From Ahniella sp. (GTDB taxonomy: Bacteria > Pseudomonadota > Gammaproteobacteria > Xanthomonadales > Ahniellaceae), in NCBI GenBank assembly GCA_016712105.1, contig JADJRU010000051.1, positions 248,001 to 312,000 on the forward strand: DNA of 64,000 nucleotides, written 5' to 3'. Every line of letters begins with the position of its first letter. The first letter of the stretch is position 1. The notes beneath the pieces were generated by a model that saw only the letters and a list, made by a program, of their open reading frames with translations, did not search any database and was not told the origin of the DNA. A program made the position numbers and the translations under genes. Below are positions 59,172-64,000 of this stretch, one piece after another.

Positions 59172-60552
59172 ACTTGTTCGTGGCCTGACGCTGTCACTGG
59201 CCCTGCTGTTGGCGGCCTGTGCCGGGGCACCGCAACGATCTGCGGACCCGCAGCAAGCGGAATCCCCCCGTCCCGCTGCCACCCAGGCAGCACCGCCTGA
59301 GTTGCCCAAGAGTTCCTCCGAGTCGCCCGGCGCGGAGCCGGCGCTTGCCGAAACGCCCATGCACGCGGACGGACTTGAACCCAGCGCCGATACGGCGGCA
59401 AACGGGTCCAGTCCGCCCATGGATTTCTGGGCAGGCCTTCGGAGTGAGCTGCAGTTCACCCGCTGCGCCGACGAAGACACCCAGAGTCGGCACTGGACCA
59501 AGCGGTATGCCGGATACCCGCAGCGGTTCCAGCAGACGATCGAGCAGATTGCGCCGCTGATGCAATACGTGGCCGCCGAGTTGCGCGCCGCCGATCTGCC
59601 GGTGGACTTCGTGTTCCTGCCGATCGTCGAGAGCACGTATTTTCCGCATCGCAGCCGCGGTGAACGGCCGGCCGGCATCTGGCAACTGATGCCCCAGACC
59701 GCCCGAGGGTATGGTGCGCCGATGAAGCCGCAGTACGACGGTCGGCTCGACTACGCGCAGGCGACCCATGCCGCGATCACCTTGCTGACTCATTTGCGCG
59801 TGCAATTTAATGACGATTGGAAACTCGTCAACATGGCCTTCAACGCAGGCGAATATCGCGTGAAAAACGCCCTGAAGGGGTCGAAGGGCAGCCGATTGCC
59901 GGAACCGCGCGGCCTCAGTCCGATCACCATCGAACATTACGCAAAACTGCGTTCGCTGGGCTGCCTCATCGATCAACCCGAACGCTTCAATCTGCAGCTT
60001 CCGATCATCGATGACACTCGCGCGTTGGCATCGGTCGAACTCCCCGAGGCCTGGCCGATCGAGTTTCTGGCACATCTATTGGTGATCGATCCTCAGGAAC
60101 TCAAGAAACTGAACCCCGGATTGTTCGGGACCCATACACCCGGATTCCCGGGTTATCGATTGATGGTCCCGGCCCGTGCGAAGGATGACCTGATCGCGGG
60201 TCTCGCACCACTGCCGACGGCAGTGAGCGCCCGTTGGCAGCGGGTGGCGCTGGCCGATCCCGAGCAGCAGCGTACGCTGGTTCTGCAGTCTGGCCTGGAG
60301 TGGGATCTGTTCACTTCGATCAATCGCCAGGGTGGTGAACGTGTCTGGTTGCCGACAGGCACCGGGGTGCCGAAACCAGTGGCCCTTTCCGAGCCTGCAG
60401 GCGAAACCTATCGGGTACGACAGGGCGATACGCTCTGGCACATCGCCAAACGTTATCGATTGAGGGTCCAGCAACTGGTCGATTGGAACGGACTCGGCAA
60501 ACGTGCCCTGATCAAACCCGGGCAATGGCTCAGGCTGCGCGCTCCGGAATGA
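59155..60552 (+). CDS. mltD: Membrane-bound lytic murein transglycosylase D
   Basis: MltD cleaves peptidoglycan glycan strands with formation of 1,6-anhydromuropeptides. The 465-residue lipoprotein has lipobox LLAAC (Cys22), a proline/alanine-rich linker, and an SLT domain with catalytic Glu159 (FLPIVESTYFPH) and the GIWQLMPQTARGYG and NMAFNAGEYRV motifs. It ends in a single LysM repeat (YRVRQGDTLWHIAKRY, about 420-465); E. coli MltD has two. It overlaps gloB and converges with dnaE. Confidence 0.95.
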   Translation: MWRNTELVRGLTLSLALLLAACAGAPQRSADPQQAESPRPAATQAAPPELPKSSSESPGAEPALAETPMHADGLEPSADTAANGSSPPMDFWAGLRSELQFTRCADEDTQSRHWTKRYAGYPQRFQQTIEQIAPLMQYVAAELRAADLPVDFVFLPIVESTYFPHRSRGERPAGIWQLMPQTARGYGAPMKPQYDGRLDYAQATHAAITLLTHLRVQFNDDWKLVNMAFNAGEYRVKNALKGSKGSRLPEPRGLSPITIEHYAKLRSLGCLIDQPERFNLQLPIIDDTRALASVELPEAWPIEFLAHLLVIDPQELKKLNPGLFGTHTPGFPGYRLMVPARAKDDLIAGLAPLPTAVSARWQRVALADPEQQRTLVLQSGLEWDLFTSINRQGGERVWLPTGTGVPKPVALSEPAGETYRVRQGDTLWHIAKRYRLRVQQLVDWNGLGKRALIKPGQWLRLRAPE

Positions 60553-60565
60553 CCGTTGACGATGT

Positions 60566-63500
60566 TCAGTCGCCGGCTCTGTTGCTGCCTGAAGCGCTGC
60601 TGCCACTGCTCGCGCGACCCAGGATCAGCTCGACGTCGTCGACGCCGGTTAATGCCTTGAGTTTGTCCACCAATTCCGGCAACACGCGCATTCGCCAGCG
60701 TTCCCCAAGGTTCAGCTCGGTAGCCACGCCATTCTTGGCGTAACAAAGCCGCACTGGCGTACTGCCGCCCGCACTGGGTTTGAGTGCCAGGGCCAGTTGC
60801 TCAGGGAAATCAGCGCGCACGCCATTCAGGCGAATGCGCACGCCACGGGCGAACCGTTCCAGCGCCTGCGCAAGGGTGTACACGCGTTTGGCCTTGAGCT
60901 GAAAGCCACCACTGAATTCATCGGGCGACAACCCGCCTTCGACGATCACGAGTTCGTCCTTTGACAGCAGACTGCCGAAGTCGTTGATGGTGTCGCGGTA
61001 CAGCGCAATCTCGATCCGGCCACCGGCATCCTCTAGTGCCGCGAAAGCCATGGTGTCGCCTCGGCGGCGAAGGCCGGCGGGCACGACGCCGCCAAGCACG
61101 ATCGGCAACTCCAGTCGGCCTCGATTCCGCTCGGTCTGGTTCTGACCCCGGAGCCAGGCTTGTTCGATCTGCCCGATCGGGCAGGTGGTCAATTGTTTCA
61201 GCCAATCCCGATAGGCGTCGGCTGGGTGCCCGCTCAGGAAAGAATCCGAGCGTCTCGCGTTCGCCATGCAGGCGTCGCAGCAAAGGCCATTCCGGCAGCA
61301 CCTCGATCGGAGGTGCCATCGGCGTGGCGGCCGCCGTTCCGAAGATATCGGTCTGACCAGCCTGTTGGTTGCGCAGTTCCTGTTCGGCTGCACGGACGGC
61401 CTCCGGCAGATAATGCATCTGGCTGGCACGAGTCTGCCCGAGTGAATCCAGCGCACCACTGTAGATGAGCGCCTCAAGCACGCGCTTGTTGAGCCGCTGG
61501 GCATCCAGTCGACGACACAGGTCGGCGAGATCGGTGTAGGGGCCGCCTTTGTTCCGGGCCTCGACAATCATCTCGCAGATCTGTTGGCCAACCCCTTGAT
61601 GGCACCCAGCCCGTAGCGGAATTCGGCCGGTCCGGTTGCGCGGAACATGAACATGGACTCGTTGATGTCCGGGGCAGTACCTTCAGGCCAATGGCCCGGG
61701 CGTCATCCAGGAAGTTGACCAACTTGTCCTGGTTGTCCATGTCCGACGAACAGACGGCTGCCATGAAATCGGCAGGGTAATGCGCCTTCAGCCACGCGGT
61801 CTGGTAGGTGACCATGGCATAGGCCGCGGAATGCGACTTGTTGAAACCGTACTCCGCGAACTTTTCCATCAGGTCGAAAATGCCGCGCGCGCGGTCCGGG
61901 TCGACCCCGTTGTCCTTCGCGCCCGCTTCGAAAATGGCGCGCTGCTGCGCCATTTCCTCGGCCTTCTTCTTGCCCATTGCACGGCGCAGCAGGTCGGCGC
62001 CGCCGAGGGTGTAGCCGGCGAGCACCTGCGCGATCTGCATGACCTGTTCCTGATACAGGATCACGCCATAGGTCGGCTTGAGGATCGGTTCCAGTGAGGC
62101 GTGCGGATAACTGACTTCCGCCTTGCCGTGTCTGCGCGCAATGAAGTCATCGACCATGCCGGACTGCAGCGGGCCGGGTCGGAACAGCGCCACCAGCGCG
62201 ACGATGTCTTCGAAGTTGTCGGGTTGCAGCTTGCGGATCAGTTCCTTCATGCCGCGTGATTCAAGCTGGAACACCGCAGTGGTCTGGCCACTCTTCAGCA
62301 AGGTATAGGTCGGATGTCGCCGACCGGGATCTTCGTGATGTCGACCGGTTCTTCACCGGTGACCCGCCGTTTGGCGTTGATCGCCTTCACCGCCCAGTCG
62401 ATGATGGTCAGCGTGCGCAGGCCGAGGAAGTCGAACTTCACGAGCCCGGCTTTCTCGACGTCGTCTTTGTCGAACTGAGTGACCATGCCGTCCGACTCGT
62501 CGACACAATAGAGCGGCGCAAAGTCGGTCAACGCGCTGGGCGCGATCACCACACCGCCGGCATGTTTGCCGGCGTTGCGTGTCAGGTCCTCGAGCTTTCG
62601 GGCCAGTTCGAACAATTGTGCGCAGTCGTCTTCGGCTTCGATACGGGCCGCGAGTTCCGGTGATTCCTTGACCGCGTTGTCGAGCGTGATGCCCAGAGTG
62701 TTCGGGATCAGCTTGGCAATCGAGTCGACGTGGCCGTAACCCATGCCCAGCACACGCCCGGTATCGCGCACCACCGCCTTGGCGGCCATCGTGCCGTAGG
62801 TGATGATCTGCGAAACCTTGTCGCGGCCGTATTTGTGGCTGACGTAGTCGATCACCCGGTCGCGACCTTCCATGCAGAAGTCGATGTCGAAGTCGGGCAT
62901 CGACACACGTTCCGGGTTCAGGAACCGCTCAAACAGAAGGTCAAGCGGTAATGGGTCAATGTCGGTGATGCCCAGCGCGAACGCAACCAGCGAGCCGGCG
63001 CCGGAGCCGCGGCCGGGGCCGACCGGGATGTCGTTGTCCTTCGCCCAGTTGATGAAGTCGGCGACGATCAGGAAGTAGCCTTCGAAGCCCATCGCCACGA
63101 TCACGTCAAGCTCGATCTTGAGGCGCGAGCGGTAGTTGTCTTCGGTGTAGCCGACACCCGGAGGATGGATGCTCAGGCGTTTGTCGAGGCCAAGCTCCGA
63201 ACGTTCGCGGATGAAGGTTTCCAGCGTGTGCGTTTTCGGAACGGGATAAGCAGGCAGGAAGTACTTGCCGAATGACAGCTCGACATTACAGCGCTTGGCC
63301 AGTTCGATCGCGTTGTCGAGCAGAACCGGGTAATCGGCAAATCGCTCGGCCATCTCGTCCGGCGACTTGATGTACTGCTCCGCCGTGTAGTCGCGGGGGC
63401 GTTTGGGGTCGTTCAGCACGCGCCCGGTAGCAATACAGACCCGAGCCTCGTGTGCTTCGAAATCTTCGCGGGCTGTGAATCGTATGTCGTTCACGGCCAG

Positions 63501-64000
63501 CGCCGGCAAGTCGAAACGACTCGCCATGTGCAGCAACTGCGTATTCGCCTGGTCTTCGCGGGGTCCACGCTGAAGCCGGGCGACCTGCAGGTACAGTCGA
63601 TCATCGAACGCGCGTTGCCATTCCGACAACAACTGGCCGGCGCGCTCCGGATCATTGGCACGGCCAACGTCCGACCGGTCGCCGAGCAGCACAAACAGGT
63701 CGGCGCCGGCCTGCATCAGTTCGGTCCGCGGGACCAGCACCTTCTCGCTCTTGCCGCGATGCCGATAGGCATCGGACAACAGGCGCGACAGGCGCAGGTA
63801 GCCTGCCCGATTGCGCGCAAGCGTCGTGACGCGGCTGTGTTCGGTGCCATCGGCAATCCAAAGGTCGCAGCCAACGATCGGCTTGATGCCCGCGCTTTCG
63901 CAGGCGCCGTAGAACTTGACCAGCGCAAAAAAGTTGGAGTCGTCGGTCAGCGCCACCGCAGGCATGCCCGCCGTGGCACAGGCGCGCGCCAGATCGTCGA
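60566..64000 (-). CDS. dnaE: DNA polymerase III alpha subunit DnaE (N-terminus beyond window; four frameshifts in this sequence)
   Basis: DnaE is the replicative polymerase. The visible part covers the PHP domain from ALTDDSN, the polymerase core with GPGRGSGAGSLVAFALGI, MPDFDIDFCMEGRDRV and HAGGVVIAPS, the fingers with LFRPGPLQSGMVDDF, FNKSHSAAYA, the HhH region and the OB fold. The stop is at 60566. The frame shifts near 62312 (IRP/TYTLLKSGQ), 61671 (missing C before PDINES), 61594 (missing G in IKGVGQQ) and 61240 (extra base in GFFLSGHPAD). Every segment is correct DnaE. The gene is essential, so these are almost certainly sequence errors. It converges with mltD, with 13 bp between. Confidence 0.95.

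Noticed and set aside
1..64000. tRNA or rRNA genes
   Set aside because: Reading both strands I saw no cloverleaf with a TTCGA arm and CCA-type end, and no rRNA sequence. A covariance-model scan would be needed to exclude small RNAs.

Overview
The window is about 64 kb of high-GC DNA from a gammaproteobacterium, most likely a member of the Lysobacterales (Xanthomonadales). This rests on the gene content: an Anr/FNR regulator with all cluster cysteines, a lysyl-endopeptidase-like exoprotease, DUF1631 and DUF1684 proteins, and a lysine/alanine-tailed phasin. Gene order also fits. coaD, a 2[4Fe-4S] ferredoxin and a gamma-glutamyltransferase lie together as I recall for Pseudomonas, and dnaQ-rnhA-methyltransferase-gloB-mltD follow the E. 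coli order. The assignment is an inference.

Region by region. 1-9.4 kb: the 5' end of a DUF1631 gene, a TPR hybrid histidine kinase, a repeat patch, a secreted esterase-like multidomain protein, an FNR-type regulator, a small exported repeat protein that looks like a 7(1) septoil knot protein, and a VWA lipoprotein. 9.6-22.5 kb: an ABC exporter pair, mutY with an AsmA-like gene and ftsY, then rsmD, coaD, a lipoprotein, ferredoxin, ggt, mutL, a DUF1684 lipoprotein and a phasin. 22.8-39.6 kb: an accessory island of four RHS-core/C-terminal-toxin modules, each followed by an immunity gene, plus an orphan SUKH immunity gene, one complete transposase gene and one transposase remnant. 40.1-41.3 kb: an eightfold tandem array of a palindromic intergenic element and a compact structured leader. 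41.3-64 kb: a secreted serine protease, selO, a beta-propeller diguanylate cyclase, speE, a lipid A phosphoethanolamine transferase, a LuxR-type response regulator, a 2OG-Fe(II) oxygenase, htpG, a multiheme cytochrome, dnaQ-rnhA-methyltransferase-gloB-mltD and most of dnaE.

The RHS island is the most notable part. The first module has lost its 5' half next to a transposase fragment. Two downstream modules begin at the same breakpoint in the core after the same 75-bp boundary sequence. The toxin tips differ: one PD-(D/E)XK-like nuclease, one HNH-type nuclease, and two related metal-binding all-alpha domains paired with lipoprotein immunity proteins. This is the layout expected of displaced (orphan) RHS toxin/immunity cassettes that serve as a recombination reservoir.

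Caution: many conserved genes are interrupted by single-base indels, often in short homopolymers. The essential dnaE carries four, and rsmD and the hybrid kinase carry three each. This points to base-level errors in the sequence at least as much as to gene decay, so each 'frameshifted' call below may be an intact gene in the organism.
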